DNA of 64,000 nt from Euleptes europaea (GCF_029931775.1 NC_079323.1:593001-657000), one strand, 5' to 3'; counted from the stretch's first letter, positions 42,104 through 53,916 are shown. The notes: a model not told the origin generated them from the letters alone. Made by a program: numbers and translations.

Positions 42104-42583
42104 TATGGGTTCCCCCTTCCTCACTGTCTTTTCAAAATTTCTAAACCCAATAGTATGCTGAAGGGAGAGACACAGAATATTAATTTAAATTTTAGAATAC
42201 GAATAAAAATGTAGAGAATTTGTTTGACAGCCCACCCACCCACCCCGCAAAATTCTAATTCATCTTTGCTTCATTTCTGCACCCAGCATGGAAGCCAAAT
42301 AGTAAGCAGGAGAGCCAGGTCGACTTTGCCCCATTGTGGAGGCCAAGGGAGTTGCCCACTTTTGGGGGGATGAAGAGCCCCTTCCTCCCCCGGGGAGCTG
42401 AAATGGGCCCCCTACCCAAAGGCACGGAGCCAGTTCTTGCCTCTGGGAGCTCTCTGGGCATGCTGCCAGGACTCAAAAGGACCCGAAGGCTGAAGTCTCT
42501 CTCTCCCCCCCCTCCCTCCCTGTTTTGCTCTGTTAGCTTCAGAACTGTGCTAGCAAAGATCAGAGCATGGCGGAGAAGCCTTG
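42104..42583. other. No gene recognised
   Basis: Unclassified. AT-rich first half, pyrimidine tract near 42500-42520. Confidence 0.4.
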
Positions 42584-42591
42584 TGCCCACT

Positions 42592-42800
42592 TAGGGTCGC
42601 CAGGTCCCTCTTCACCACCGGCAGGAAGTTTTTGGGATGGAGCCTGAGGAAGGTGGGGTTTGGAGAGGGGAAGGACTTCAATGCCATAGAGTCCAATTGC
42701 CAAAGCGTCCCTTTTCTCCAGGGGAACTGATCTCTATTGGCTAGAGATCAGTTGTAATAGCAGGAGATCTCCAGCTAGTACTTAGAGGCTGGCAACCCTA
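42592..42800 (-). mobile_element. hAT miniature element with 8-bp TSD
   Basis: TAGGGTCGCC at the left, GGCAACCCTA at the right. Flanks tgcccact (42584-42591) and tgtccact (42801-42808) agree at 7 of 8. Confidence 0.8.
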
Positions 42801-42808
42801 TGTCCACT

Positions 42809-43475
42809 CCATGGGCTGTGGGGGGTGACAACATGCTGAGTTGCCTGACTGTGTCTGGGTCTGCCTCCCTCAAGGTTACCAACTTTATTCCTGGAGATTT
42901 GGGGGGCGGGTTGCCTGGAGTATTCCCCCGTGCATGGAGAATTTGGCCCCATTGGCTCATAGGGCAAAAGAAATTACCTTCAAGGAGGCGTTGGGGGCCT
43001 CTGTCCTTGAGACTGCTGCTGTCCCAAAGAAACGACGTCCTCCCTGGGGTGGGAATGGACAGCTTCTTCTGTCCCAGTTCGATTGTCTGAATGCCTGTCT
43101 CAACTTTCCTACCCCCATATAGATTTCTTTATCAATAAAGAATATCCTTTCTTTTCGTAACACAGCAAGCCTTGTGTGGACTTTGCCTTGAAGCAGCCAC
43201 CCCCCCCCTTCCCTGTGCTTACTCACAGCCGGCTCAAGCTAACACGCTGAAGTCCTTTCATCTCAGGAAATCTCGGCTTCTGTGGCCTGCCTCCAGTGGC
43301 CTGGCCATGCCAACTTAGCAGGTCCTGCATTTCATCCATGGTTTTGTATCAGCAGGGCAGTCCAGCCTGTGAGTAAGGGATCTTGCTCTTTCTCCTTTGT
43401 CCCGGGCATCAACTTATCCCTCCAGTTGACCATTATCCCGCCCTTTCCAAAAGGAGCACCAAGCGGCATATGGGG
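42809..43475. other. No gene recognised
   Basis: Unclassified. An AATAAA occurs near 43133 without an associated gene that I can recognise. Confidence 0.4.
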
Positions 43476-43479
43476 GGTT

Positions 43480-43628
43480 CTCTATTCCCCATTTTATCCT
43501 CACAACAACCCTGTATAGTATGTTAGCCTATGAGACCATGACCGGCCCAAGGTCTCCCAGCAAGCTTAATAGCTGAGGGGGAATTTGAACCTGGGTCTCC
43601 TAGGTTCTAGTCTGACACGCCATTCAGC
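43480..43628 (-). repeat. Sauria SINE, reverse, partial
   Basis: cattttatcctcacaacaac, then atttgaacctgggtctccta. Confidence 0.65.
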
Positions 43629-44030
43629 AGGGGTCCCCAAACGTTTTGAGCCTGCGGGCACATCTGGAATTCTGACATGGCATGGTAGAATATCTACTGG
43701 AAGATAGGGTGATTTTTTTCTCACGCTCTGTGTCCAAATTTTGCTCTTATATCTGTTGGAAATGGAAGGCATTAATGATGAACAAAGATCTTATGGAAAA
43801 ATCCTCAGACTAGCAAGCACAGGTGAGATGTTATAAATGGGAGCTGTATGGTTTTATCATAGGATGTATATTTTATATTTGATGCTGGCCTTTGGCTGTA
43901 ATAAAGATGATTTGACATGGCCAGGTGGGCACAGCAACAAAATGGCTGCCACAAAATGGCTGCTGCAGGAGGCGGAGCCAGCCACAAAATGACTGAAGCT
44001 GAGCTTCAGTAACACAGGGAATGCCTTCTC
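43627..44030 (+). repeat. hAT-type element with an insertion
   Basis: Left part from cagcaggggtccccaaacgt through gcgggcacatctggaattct. Right part has repeated caaaatggctgcc and aggaggcggagccagcc. Between (about 43690-43905) is an unrelated piece ending in aataaagatgattt, bordered by gacatggc on both sides, probably a LINE 3' end. Confidence 0.5.
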
Positions 44031-44216
44031 GATGGACGCATGTCAATGCATTTCAGAGGCCTTTTTGCGTGGCAACCATTCCTGATGAAAGCCCCGGGGT
44101 TGTTGCAGCTGCCGGTCCAGAGCAATGACATTGGGGCATTCAGATGACAACTTTCTCTTCCTCTTGTTGACAAAAACGAAACCCTAGGGGCGTGAAGGGG
44201 ATGGCTGCCACAGGGG

Positions 44217-44339
44217 TAGGGCTGCCAGTCAGCTGGCCGGTGCGGGGGCTTACCAGCAGCGGGGGAGGCCTAGCTTGGCGTCTCAGCGCCCTTGCTGGTG
44301 ATGCAGTGATGTCGCTGTCCAGGGTACCTGGCAACCCTA
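44217..44339 (+). mobile_element. 123-bp hAT mini-element
   Basis: TAGGGCTGCC ... GGCAACCCTA termini, flanked by cacagggg (44209-44216) and cacaggag (44340-44347). The interior differs from the main miniature family. Confidence 0.65.
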
Positions 44340-44347
44340 CACAGGAG

Positions 44348-46100
44348 AGGGGAAATGGCTGCTGCATTGGCGAGACAAGGAAACCCAGACTTTCTTGCCC
44401 ACATGGCAAGCCACAACCTTTCCCAAACCGATCAGCAAAGCAGGTTTTGGAAAGACTATAGAAAAGTCAAGGAAAACACAGGTGGTACCCAGAAGCACCG
44501 TGACAGTTTGGGAAGGCAGGGAGAAAACTCACTTCCCAGGGGCATTCAAACCTGGAGCAAATCACCGGCATGGAGATGGCCTGAGCAGTCTCTGGACTAG
44601 TTTGGTGCTCACTCCTCCCCCAAGCCTTTCTCGTGGCTACTGAGAAGGTCAGTGTGCCACCTCTCCAGAACCTGCTTGTTGAACGTGATTGACTTCTCAG
44701 GTTTAGTTTGTTGTGGAAATTGATTTGTTTGGTGCTTGGGAATTTTAATGGAAACTGGGGTATAAATGTTTCACTTAAATAAGCCAAAAACCAAAATGCA
44801 CTCCCAAAAGCCTTGAAGACACCATGCTGGAGACATTGGCCTGCCAGGGTTTTGCTACCTACAACTTGTGGAGGGGAGATGCCACGTCTCTGAAGAGACA
44901 CATCTGACCGACAGCCATGGCTGAGCACAACTCTGTGGCGAGAGTCCAGAGCATCTTGCCAAGCTTTCGAAACATCCCCCCCCTCCATGTTCAAATCACA
45001 GGAACAAGTAGGAAAGTCTTGACTGTGCTGATGCAGTGTGACCAGCTGCATTGGGTCCCCAAGCGTCCCCCCTGCTCTTGACCTCCCCCTGGGTCACACT
45101 GAGTAGAGCACGCTAATTGGCCCCTGGCAAGTGCCTGGCTGGTTCCCGATGCCCACGTGGCACTCCTCCTGTGAGGGTGTGCGATGGTACAAATGCCACC
45201 TCATGTCACCCTACTTTCCAGCATTGAACTTCATCTGCCCCGTTGTTGCCCACTCACCCAATTCCTGGAGATCCTCCTGGAGCTCTTCGCAGTCGGCCTG
45301 GGGTTTTGTGCTTTCACACACGGTGTTCCTCCTTGCTGCTATCTTGGTGTCAGGAAATGAGCGTCGTTGGTCTTTGTGATGTGCCAGGAAACCTACTTAC
45401 GTTCTGTAGGGACACTGGGTTGCTTCACTTGGCAAAGGCCTTTTATTTCCTTGCTGGAGCCATAGTCTGACTGAAGATGGATTTTCTGTCTTGTGTTACT
45501 GGCGTCTTGGGTTTGGGGGAGTCACTCCCCCCGTTACTTTCCTCCTGTGTCCTAGGGCCTTGTGGTGTCCCGGAACCTTTGGCATGTTTGGGGAACCACT
45601 CTCGTCCTTGTCAGTGAGATTTTCGAGACACTGAAAAAAAATGGGCTCCTTTGCTTTCTCTCAGTCAAACACCATTAGTAATTCATGAGCTACATTTTAG
45701 CAGGTGCAAGACTTAAAGTCATGGCACAAAAGAACAGGACTTAAGAAAAAAGAGCAGCTTTAAAAGGCCTGGAAAACTGTTATTCTAGGCCAATTAATGC
45801 CTGCCAAGGATCACCAAAACAACAGTAACCAGTGCTGGAGGCTTGGAAAGCACTTTTATATTTTGTAGCTCTCTACTTCAAACATGGACAGTCAGGTCTT
45901 GAATTTGTTATGATAGGATTCAAGTTTCCTTCTTGTATAACAAGAATGGGTACATGTTGCATGGAAACACTATTTGCAACAGGGATCGAAAAAAGAGTGA
46001 CGTTCAGGTAAAGGGGCTTTCCAAAGCCACAGAACGAGTCCCCGTCCACCCCAGGGCCCATTCTCCTCTGTCTTTGCCCTTCAGCTCCATTAAACACTGG
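44348..46100. other. No gene recognised
   Basis: Mostly unclassified. A 194-codon minus-strand frame (44467-45051) shows no family motif. 45130-45260 shares text with the unclassified ~1 kb repeat described at 46745-48175 (gatggtacaaatgccacctc). Confidence 0.4.
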
Positions 46101-46104
46101 TCAC

Positions 46105-46305
46105 TCTTGAAGCTCTCTTCTACTGAACCAGACCCTCGGTCCACCAAGGTCAGTCTTGTCTGCTCAGACTGGCAGTGGCTCTCCAGGGTCTCAGGCAGGG
46201 GTCTTTCACATCACCAACTGCCTAGTCCTTTTAACTGGAGATACTGGGGATTGAATCCGGGAACTTCTGCATGCCAAGCAGATGCTCTGCCACTGCGCTA
46301 TGGCT
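46105..46305 (-). repeat. tRNA-Ala-type SINE
   Basis: Reverse full-length copy ending ctctgccactgcgctatggc. Confidence 0.8.
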
Positions 46306-46312
46306 CCTTCCT

Positions 46313-46502
46313 GAATGAAGCTGCCTTATAATGCATCAGACAACCAGTCCATCAAGGTCAGTCATGTCTGCTCAGATTGGCATCAGCTCTCCAGGGTCTC
46401 AGGCAGAGAAAGGACTTTCCTATCACCAACTGCCTGGTCCTTTGAACTGGAGATGCCAGGGATTGAACCTGGAACCTTTGGCATGCCGAGCAGAGGCTCT
46501 TC
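46313..46502 (-). repeat. tRNA-Ala-type SINE
   Basis: Reverse copy directly adjacent to the previous one. Its head is truncated at gccgagcagaggctct. Confidence 0.75.
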
Positions 46503-46558
46503 TATTCATTCTGGGCTCAACTGCGGGCTGCTCCCTGGTCTCTCTCATCCCTCACCAC

Positions 46559-46645
46559 CATGTCTTCCAGATCTGGGATGCCGGCCAGGAGGAACGTGGG
46601 CGGATAGTAGCTCTGGTTTCTGAACAGTTCCACAGAGTTGAGCAT
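46559..46645 (-). pseudogene. OR51-like 5' coding relic
   Basis: On the minus strand, ATG at 46645 opens MLNSVELFRNQSYY followed by PPTFLLAGIPDLED, the N terminus of an OR51 receptor. It matches the intact gene at 56.85 kb (LRNQSSVLPTFLMTGIPGLED). The upstream text is also homologous: acceptor cgtgcag then gtgacaaatggcagaATG versus cccacag then gtgataaacaggagaATG. Similarity ends after the LEDM codons. The rest of the receptor is gone. A dead OR remnant in the opposite orientation to the live ORs. Confidence 0.75.
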
Positions 46646-46744
46646 TCTGCCATTTGTCACCTGCACGTACAGTAAAATTCCAGTTAGCTCTACAGCAGTG
46701 GGGTTGGGGGAGCCGGGCTGCTTTGCATTGGAGGACCTGAAGCG

Positions 46745-48175
46745 TCACATAAATGCCCACGGGGAGATTTTTGAGACTCGGATCAGATTCAGTTTCTTTC
46801 ATTCAATGCATAAAAGGTAGCACAAACAGGAATTCATATACCATCTGGTATATTTTAATAGCTGTGAGAGTTAACATTTGCGACACAGAAATGGAACTTA
46901 AGAAAAAGGGAGGACTTACCTTGGTGTGTGATAGTCCACAAATTGTTGGCTTGCCAAAAACACACCAAAACCCCCACAGCACAGCTAACTGAAATGGAAG
47001 CTGGGAGATCTCCACTTTACGTTGTTTAACTGTCTACTTCAAACAACAATGATCAGCTCTTTTTTTGGGGGGGGGGTTTCTGATAAGCACCTGATTTTTC
47101 TTAGGTGTGGAATTGCTAATCTGTACATAATTTGAGTATGTACAAATTATTTGCAAGTAACAGATCGAGAGAGAGAAAGAAGAGGTGGGAAGTTGAGGGA
47201 AGGCATCTTTCCTGGGACACAGAATGAACCCCCGCCTGCAAGCTGCCCCTTCCCACCTCAGGCCACCTTGGGGTCTGCCCCCGGTGTCCATCCAAGTGGC
47301 CACCATTGACTCCCTCCCACTCAAGGGGCCACACCTTTTATGCCTGGCCGCCAAACCATCCTTTCTCTCTGGCCTCTTGCTTCACTCACCACTGCCGACG
47401 TCTCACCTTCACACACAATGTCCGGAGTGCCCAGGTTGGCCTTCCATTGAGGTGGCATTAGTACCATCCCACACCCTCACGAGAGGAGCGCTGGATAGCC
47501 ATTGGGAACCAGCCATGGACTCGCAACACCCCAGTTAGCCTGTTGTGATTATTTACGACCCTGAGGGGAGGGGGGAGTTGCCAGCAGGGATGGCGCTTGG
47601 GGGCTAAATGTGCCAGTTCTCTCAGGGAGGGTTTTCGCGTTGCAAGACAGTTGGGTCTTTCCTGGATGTTCAGCTAATGGGAGTGTGAAGAGGAGTTGTG
47701 CTTGGAAACCACCACCGCACACTGTGGTGGGCATGACTTCCTGCGGTGTGCTTCTCTTGCAGTCTGGCCACTGGGCTGTGCTTTGCTCAGCATTTGGGCC
47801 CCAGAGGCATGGCTTGGTGTTGCAGATCTAGGGGGAAATGTGGGGTGCGGGGGAGAGGGAGGAAGGCCAGTGAACATGTGGTCAGTATTTAGGGTTGCCA
47901 ACCTCCAGGTAGTGGCTGGAGATCTCCTGTTATTACAACTGATCTCCAGCCGATAGAGATGAGTTCACCTGGAGAAAATGGCCGCTTTGCCAATTGGACT
48001 CTATGGCATTGAAGCCCCTCCCATCCCCAAACCCCGCCCTTCTCAGGCTCCACCAGTTCCACCGGTGGCAAAGAGGGACCTGGCAACCCTAGGCACAATG
48101 GATGTGTGTGGGGGAAAACAGCCTAGTAAAGAAGAGCCCGGTGCCTGCACAGCTTGATAGGCCTCTTTAAAACCT
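46745..48175 (-). repeat. Unclassified ~1.1-kb interspersed repeat (copy 1)
   Basis: Shares a long series of blocks, in reverse, with 58545-59400 and 50400-51150 (gctgaacatccaggaaagac, gcgagtccatggctggtccc, gatggtacaaatgccacctc). The end at 46745-46910 matches 59230-59400 reversed. A hAT miniature element (47890-48091) is inserted. No conserved protein is visible. Confidence 0.7.
47890..48091 (+). repeat. hAT miniature element
   Basis: TAGGGTTGCC to GGCAACCCTA, 202 bp. Flanks do not match, so a later deletion beside it is likely. Confidence 0.75.
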
Positions 48176-48224
48176 CCAGCTAGTATCTGGATGTTGACAA
48201 CCCTAGTGGGAGGGGGGAAGGTAG

Positions 48225-49058
48225 TTGTGAATTTCCTGCATTGTGCAGGGGGTTGGACTGGATGGCCCTGGTAGTCCCTTCCAACTCTATGATTCTATCA
48301 GCCGATCCCAGGCTGGGGGGGGGGCTATGGAAATTAGACGAGGGATAGAGAATAAAACTGCTGATATCATACTGCCCTTGTACAAATCTATGGTGAGACC
48401 ACTCTTGGAATACTGGTCACCACACCTAAAAAAGGATATTACAGAGCTTGAGAAAGTGAAGAAAAGAGCAACCAAAATGATTAGGGGACTAGAGCAACTG
48501 TCCTATGGGGAGCGGTTAAGACGCTTAGGGCTGTTCAGCTTGGAAAGAAGGCGGCTAAGGGGAGACATGACAGAGGTCTATAAAATGATGCATGGTTTGG
48601 AGAGGGTGGACAGGGAGAAGCTTTTCTCCCTCTCTGATAATGCCAGAACACGGGGTCATCTGCTAAAGCTGGAGGGCGAGAGATTCAAAACAGATAAAAG
48701 GAAGTATTTCTTCACACAACGCATAATTAAATTGTGGAACTCCCTGCCCCCGGATGTGGTGATGGCTGCCAGCTTGGAGGGCTTTAAGAGGGGAGTGGAC
48801 ATATTCATGGAGGAGAGGGGTATTCGTGGCTATTAGTTAGAATGGCTACTAGTCATGCTGCATACCTATTCTCTCTAGTATCAGAGGAGTATGCCTATTC
48901 TATGAGGTGCTTTGGAACACAGGCAGGATGGTGCTGCTGCAGTCATCTTGCTTGTGGGCTTCCGAGAGGCACCTGGTTGGCCACTGTGTGAACAGACTGC
49001 TGGACTTGATGGGCCTGGGTCTAATCCAGCAGGGCCTTTTTTATGTTCTTATGACTCT
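48225..49058 (+). repeat. CR1 LINE: 3' terminus then ORF2 C terminus with 3' end
   Basis: 48225-48297 is one CR1 terminus. From about 48310 a second CR1 begins inside ORF2. The frame to 48836 reads LEYWSPHLKKDI, GLEQLSYGERLRRLGLFSLERRRLRGDM and NSLPPDVV, a well-preserved CR1 C terminus. Its 3' UTR runs to ttatgttcttatga. 5'-truncated. Confidence 0.85.
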
Positions 49059-49059
49059 G

Positions 49060-49155
49060 GCATTGCAGTCCCCCCCCCGCTCCCCAAACCCTGCCCTCCA
49101 AAGGTTCCGCCCCCAAAACCTCCCGCCATGGCAAAGAGGGCCCTGGCAACCCTAT
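49060..49155 (+). repeat. hAT miniature element, 3' part
   Basis: ctccccaaaccctgccctcc to ctggcaaccctat. Confidence 0.6.
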
Positions 49156-49156
49156 G

Positions 49157-50075
49157 CATGCCCTGGTAACATCTAGATTAGATTACTGCAATGCACTCTG
49201 TGTGGGGTTGCCCTGGAAGACAGTCTCTCGAAGATACTGTTGGTACAAAATACTGTAACCAGAGTGTGGATTGTCGGAACCATAACACTCCAATCTTAGC
49301 TCATCTACACTGGCATCCAATTTGCTTCCAGACTGAAGTCAAGGTACTGATATTGACCTTTAAAGCTCTGTACGGAGTGGGACCAGCATAGCTTAAGGAC
49401 TGGCCTTCTCCCAAACGAACCCACTGCCATCTGAAGCTAGAAGGGTAGTAACCTGAGAAAGGGACTTCTCTCTTCTGGCACCAAAAGTTTGAAAATTATT
49501 CCCCAGTGAGATACCTCTGTCTCCCTCTATTGGTCTCTCTTGCCAGGAGTTGTTTCATCCGGCATACCCCCAATAATGGTTATTGGCCATCCTTCTAGTG
49601 GTCATTTAAAAAAGGTAAAGGTCCCCTGTGCAAGCACAGGGTCATTCCTGACCCATGGGGTAACGTCACACCCCAACGTTTCCAAGGCAGACTTTGTTTG
49701 CGGGGTGGTTTGCCAGTGCCTTCCCCAGTCATCTTCCCTTTACCCCCAGCAAGCTGGGTACTCATTTCACTGACCTCGGAAGGATGGAAGGCTGAGTCAA
49801 CCTTGAGCCGGCTACCTGAAACCGACTAACGTCGGGATCGAACTCAGGTTGTGAGCAGAGCTTTTGACCGCAGTACTGCAGCTAAACACTCTGCGCCACG
49901 GGGCTCCTTACGAGTGGTCATTTGCGAGTTTCTAATTGAATTATTTTTATAATGTTGACTGTATTTTTAATTGTTTAATTGTTTTAATGTTTTCTATATT
50001 TGCTGCCTCGTAGACCCTGATTGGGAGGAAAGGCAGCATAAAAAAGTTTTAAACATATAATAAATAAATACATTT
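49157..50075 (+). repeat. L2 LINE C terminus and 3' tail, split by a SINE
   Basis: 49157-49560 has the L2-type C-terminal text (LDYCNAL, then HLHWHPI, then ILTFKALYGVGPA) in shifted frames. 49915-50075 is the T-rich 3' tail ending aataaataaata. A reverse SINE (49605-49915) sits between. Confidence 0.65.
49605..49915 (-). repeat. tRNA-derived SINE, reverse (third family)
   Basis: Read in reverse it begins aaggagccccgtggcgcaga, has a gttcgatcccgac B box, and ends in ggacctttacc. The block gctgagtcaaccttgagccg is highly characteristic of a SINE found across reptiles. Confidence 0.75.
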
Positions 50076-50395
50076 AGGCTAAAACCACTTCATTTGGGGA
50101 CTTGGTTTTAAACTGCTATAACTGAACCTTAGACTTGTTCCAAATGTCAGGTTTTGACTGGATTGCTTCTTGCTCCTTTCATATGGATTTGCTGCTGTAT
50201 TAGTGACCTTAATAAGACTGCTTTCTTATTAAGGATCTTTCTGTCTGCTATCTCAGCCCTCCCACTGAGATTTATTGTATCAAAACTGGGAGCTGGGTCA
50301 AATATGGAGCAAAAAATCCGCTCTTCATGTGAAAAAGGGGGAGCCCTTGGCATGATAGACCCCACACAGGGACTGATTGGGATAACAGCTGAGGC
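50076..50395. other. No gene recognised
   Basis: AT-rich, unclassified. Confidence 0.4.
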
Positions 50396-50399
50396 TGCC

Positions 50400-51150
50400 C
50401 AGCCCAACATCCTTCAGAAGTCCATGCAAGCAACATGTTCACTGGCCTTTCTCGCACTCCCCTTCAACCCCTGTTTCCCCCCCAGGTTTACACCTCTGGG
50501 GCCAGCGTGCCATGTTATGGCCACAAGCAAGTGTGGATCAGCTAGGAAAAGTGCAAGAGAACCAGACATCACAAACTCAGGCCCACACCAGTCTGCTGTG
50601 GTGGTTTCTCAACACATCTCCTCTTCACACTCCAATTAGCTGAACATCCAGGAAAGACATGACTGTCTTGTCAGGCACAAACAGTCCCTGAGAGGACAGG
50701 CGCATTTTGCCCCCAAGCGCCTCCCCTGCTGGCAGCTTCCACCCCCTCCGTTGTAAATAATCACAGCACGCTTTCTGGCTTGTTGCGAGTCCATGGCTGG
50801 TCCCCCACGGCCATCCGGCACTCCTCCCATGAGGGTATGGGATGGTACAAATGCCACCTCATGGAAAGCCTGACCTGGGCACCCCACATTGTGTGTGAAG
50901 GAGAGACATTGGCAGTGGTAAGTGAGGGAAGAGACCAGAGAGAGATGCCAAGGCATAAAAGGGATGGCCCCTGAGTGGGAGGGAGTCAATGCTGTCCACT
51001 GGGATGGACACAGGGGCAGACCCCAAAGTGGCCTGAGGTGGGAAGGGGCTGCGTGCAGGAGGGGGGGTCATTCTGTGTCCCAGGAAAGATGCCTTCCCTC
51101 AACTCCCCCCCTCTGTTACTTGCAAATAATTTATTTTGCATACAAGAACA
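50400..51150 (+). repeat. Unclassified interspersed repeat (copy 2)
   Basis: Same block order as copy 3 at 58545: caacatgttcactggccttt, gctgaacatccaggaaagac, ccatggctggtcccccacgg, caggaaagatgccttccctc, ttacttgcaaataattt. Confidence 0.7.
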
Positions 51151-51159
51151 TGATAAAAC

Positions 51160-51725
51160 ATTCTGTTTTTACCTGTTTTTAACTGATCTTATTCCCTGGT
51201 TTCCGCTATTGCTACTGGTGGGCTTTTGGGGTTTTTTTTTGGGGGGGGGAAACAGGTCAGCTCCTCTTTATTATTTAATTTCTGACTTCAGTGTTATATT
51301 GAGAAATAATTTTATGGATTCATTTTTGTTGTTGCAAGCTGTATCAGATGCAGAGTTCGTGGGATATAAATATCGTACAATAGAACTTTTACGGTGAAAT
51401 GCAGACATCATAAAATTTAGTGTAGCATTTTATTAAAAAGATCTAAGATTGATAGAATTCTTACTCCCCTAACATTACTAGGTTTATCTTTAAAAGTCCC
51501 TTTAGCCCTTGAACAGACCTTTGTATCAATTCATGTTATTCAAGTTATCCCATTCTGAAAAACGTGAAATAGAGACCTCATTTGTGGGGAAGAACAATCC
51601 CCATCTTTGTCTATCGCACAGATGAGAGGGAGAGTGTTCAAGAGATTTAACTCTTTTCTGTGAGGCTGTAAACAAACGGTTGTTGTAGGATATTCAGAAC
51701 CAGCACCGTTGCTTGTCCTGCCCTG
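51160..51725. other. No gene recognised
   Basis: AT-rich, unclassified. Confidence 0.4.
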
Positions 51726-51731
51726 TGGGGT

Positions 51732-52035
51732 GAGAGCCAGCGTGGTGTAGTGGTTAAGAGTGGTGGTTTGGAGAGGTGGACTCTGATCTGGAGAACTGGG
51801 TCTGGTTCCCCACTCCTCCAGATGAGCTAACCTGGTGAACCAGATTTGTTTTCCCACTCCTACACATGAAGCCAGCTAGGTGACCTTGGGCCAGTCACAC
51901 ACTCTCCCCCCCACCTACCTCACAGGGTGTCTTGTTGTGGGGAAGGGAAGGGAAGGTGATTGTAAGTCAGTTTGATTCTGCCTTAAGTGGTAGAGAAAGT
52001 CAGCATATAAGAACCAACTCTTCTTCTTCCTCTTC
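51732..52035 (+). repeat. Sauria-type SINE (variant B)
   Basis: Full-length, from gccagcgtggtgtagtggtt to the cttcttcctcttctac tail. Confidence 0.8.
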
Positions 52036-52075
52036 TACCAACCCATTTGTCCATGGATGGTATGGTACCATCCAT

Positions 52076-52290
52076 GGGAGGGACTGTGGCTCAGTTTGTA
52101 GAGCATCTGCTTGGCATGCAGAAGGTCCCCGGTTCAATCCCTGGCATCTCCAGTTAAAGGGACTAGGCAAGTAGGTGATGTGAAAGACCTCTGCCTGAAA
52201 CCTTGGAGAGCCGCTGCTGGTCTGAGTAGACAGTAACTGACTTTGATGGGCCAAGGGTCTGATTCAGTATACGGCAGCTTCATGTGTATG
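52076..52290 (+). repeat. tRNA-Ala-type SINE
   Basis: Full-length: tggctcagtttgtagagcat head, ggttcaatccc B box, and tail gattcagtatacggcagctt. Confidence 0.85.
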
Positions 52291-52369
52291 GTAACATTTG
52301 ATCCCACTGAGGATTGAGAGCCCTTTGAATTCCTCAGTAGTGATACAGAATTGACTGTTGATGAGTGGA

Positions 52370-53720
52370 TGTCTGTGGATTCAGATTACCTTATGGAACT
52401 CTTCCTTGGCTGTGGATGAAATAGCCACTTGGACTGGGAAGACATCCAACCACTTGTCCACCATGACCAATGCCATGGCCCCCATAAATGGTCCACCATA
52501 ATCAATATGAAAGCATACCCTTGGATGACTGGGACAATGCTCTGATATATGGGAGCAGAAGTCCACCAAGTTTCCCACAGCAGCGTTCATTTTGGACCAC
52601 CGCATGTACCTTCTAACTGTTGCTTCATCCTGGTCATACCATACCTGGTTGTGACCAATGGACCTTCTTAAGAAGCCCAGCATGACTATGGGGTGGTGTT
52701 TCCACTGACAGTGGTGGCCCCCACCCAACTCTGCAGGGCCCACGAGTGGCAGCCACCATGCAGATACTGTATTGGACCCATTCCCTTGTTTTCCTCTACC
52801 TGTTCCTCTTTCTATAGGAAATAACAACCCCCTATGCTCCTTTGCAAAGCTCCACATGCATGAAAACCATGCTGAACCACGCATATCAGTGGCTATACTC
52901 GGAAAACATTAATGGGAACTGCGAAAGGTAGGATATATTTTAAATCTTTCATTTTGAAAGATGTTTATAATAGATTTAAATGTGGTTGCAGGGAAAACAA
53001 TTATGCCTGTGAAGCATTCTCATTGGACTGTATGAGACAACACGCATGCGTGAAAGCTGAGCATGTGGGCGTGCTATTGAGCAGCACTTAGTCAATCCAA
53101 TCATCAATAAATTGGTGGCATATTCATGACTGGTGACTATGAGGCAATTGATAACTGCAGGAGTTCAGACACCCGTAGATGGTGTAGCCCAACGCTAAAA
53201 TCTAGCAGAGGCTTGTGGTGGCAAATCCTTCAGTTCCTCAAACAATCCCAACAAGGCTTTATGATCCATCAGGCTGGTGAATGGGTGGATTGGTGAATTT
53301 TTTTTTTACTCCTAATATGACTCCATTTATTTCTCTTCAGCTGTAAGCCAGATACTGCAGCATGTTAGAGGACCCCCCCCTCCCAATCCATGAGCTGTTC
53401 TCTTTCACTAGGTCCTGTGGTCAGCCCATCATTGACTTATGCTGCAGCATGGCTTGTTACAGTTAAGAGGTTCTCCAAAACTTTTTGAAGGATGATAGAA
53501 GCAGATGAAATTCCAAAAAGCAGGCTGCTGCACACATACAAACCTTGGCGTGCCTTGATTGTGGCTATTTCCTGGGAGCCCTCTGCCAAAACTAACGGTT
53601 GATATTCATGGAACACCTCCAGTTTTGTGAAACTGCCTCCCGTAGCCAGATCACTTTGAATACAGCTCCTCCAGTCTGGGAACCTGGTAGCTCTCCTATC
53701 TCCTGGAGCTGCCCATTTGA
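52370..53720 (-). mobile_element. Ty3/Gypsy LTR retroelement fossil (pol, part 1)
   Basis: Read on the minus strand this holds integrase-core-like text (GPFMG, VDKWLDVFPV) at the left and reverse-transcriptase-like text at the right, the pol order of a Gypsy element running right to left. It is an old, heavily broken fossil. I recognise no LTRs. A further part of the same element appears to lie at 55821-56200 beyond later insertions. Confidence 0.65.
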
Positions 53721-53724
53721 AATA

Positions 53725-53885
53725 GTTTCAGAGGGTAGCTGTTTTAGTCTGTAGTGGAACAGCTGGTTTTGAGTCCAGAAGCATCTGAGAGACCAACAAG
53801 AGTTTTGGGGTATGAGCTTTTGAGAGTTGAAGCTCCCAAACCCCCAAAAGGTGCTACCGGGCTTGAATCTAGCTGTTCCATTTGA
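53725..53885 (-). repeat. Unclassified repeat (possible Penelope-like end)
   Basis: Reverse relative of 8450-8630: ctgagagaccaacaagagtt, then ggtatgagcttttgagagtt. Inserted in the Gypsy fossil. Confidence 0.45.
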
Positions 53886-53916
53886 AATTGGTTGTGTGAT
53901 GCCGGCTGCTTCCAAC

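Noticed and set aside
44467-45051. 194-residue minus-strand frame
   Set aside because: No recognisable family, poor start context, and surrounded by repeats. Kept only as unclassified.
49786-49796. NF-E2-like GCTGAGTCA motif
   Set aside because: Part of the fixed sequence of a SINE family and not clustered with GATA or CACCC motifs.
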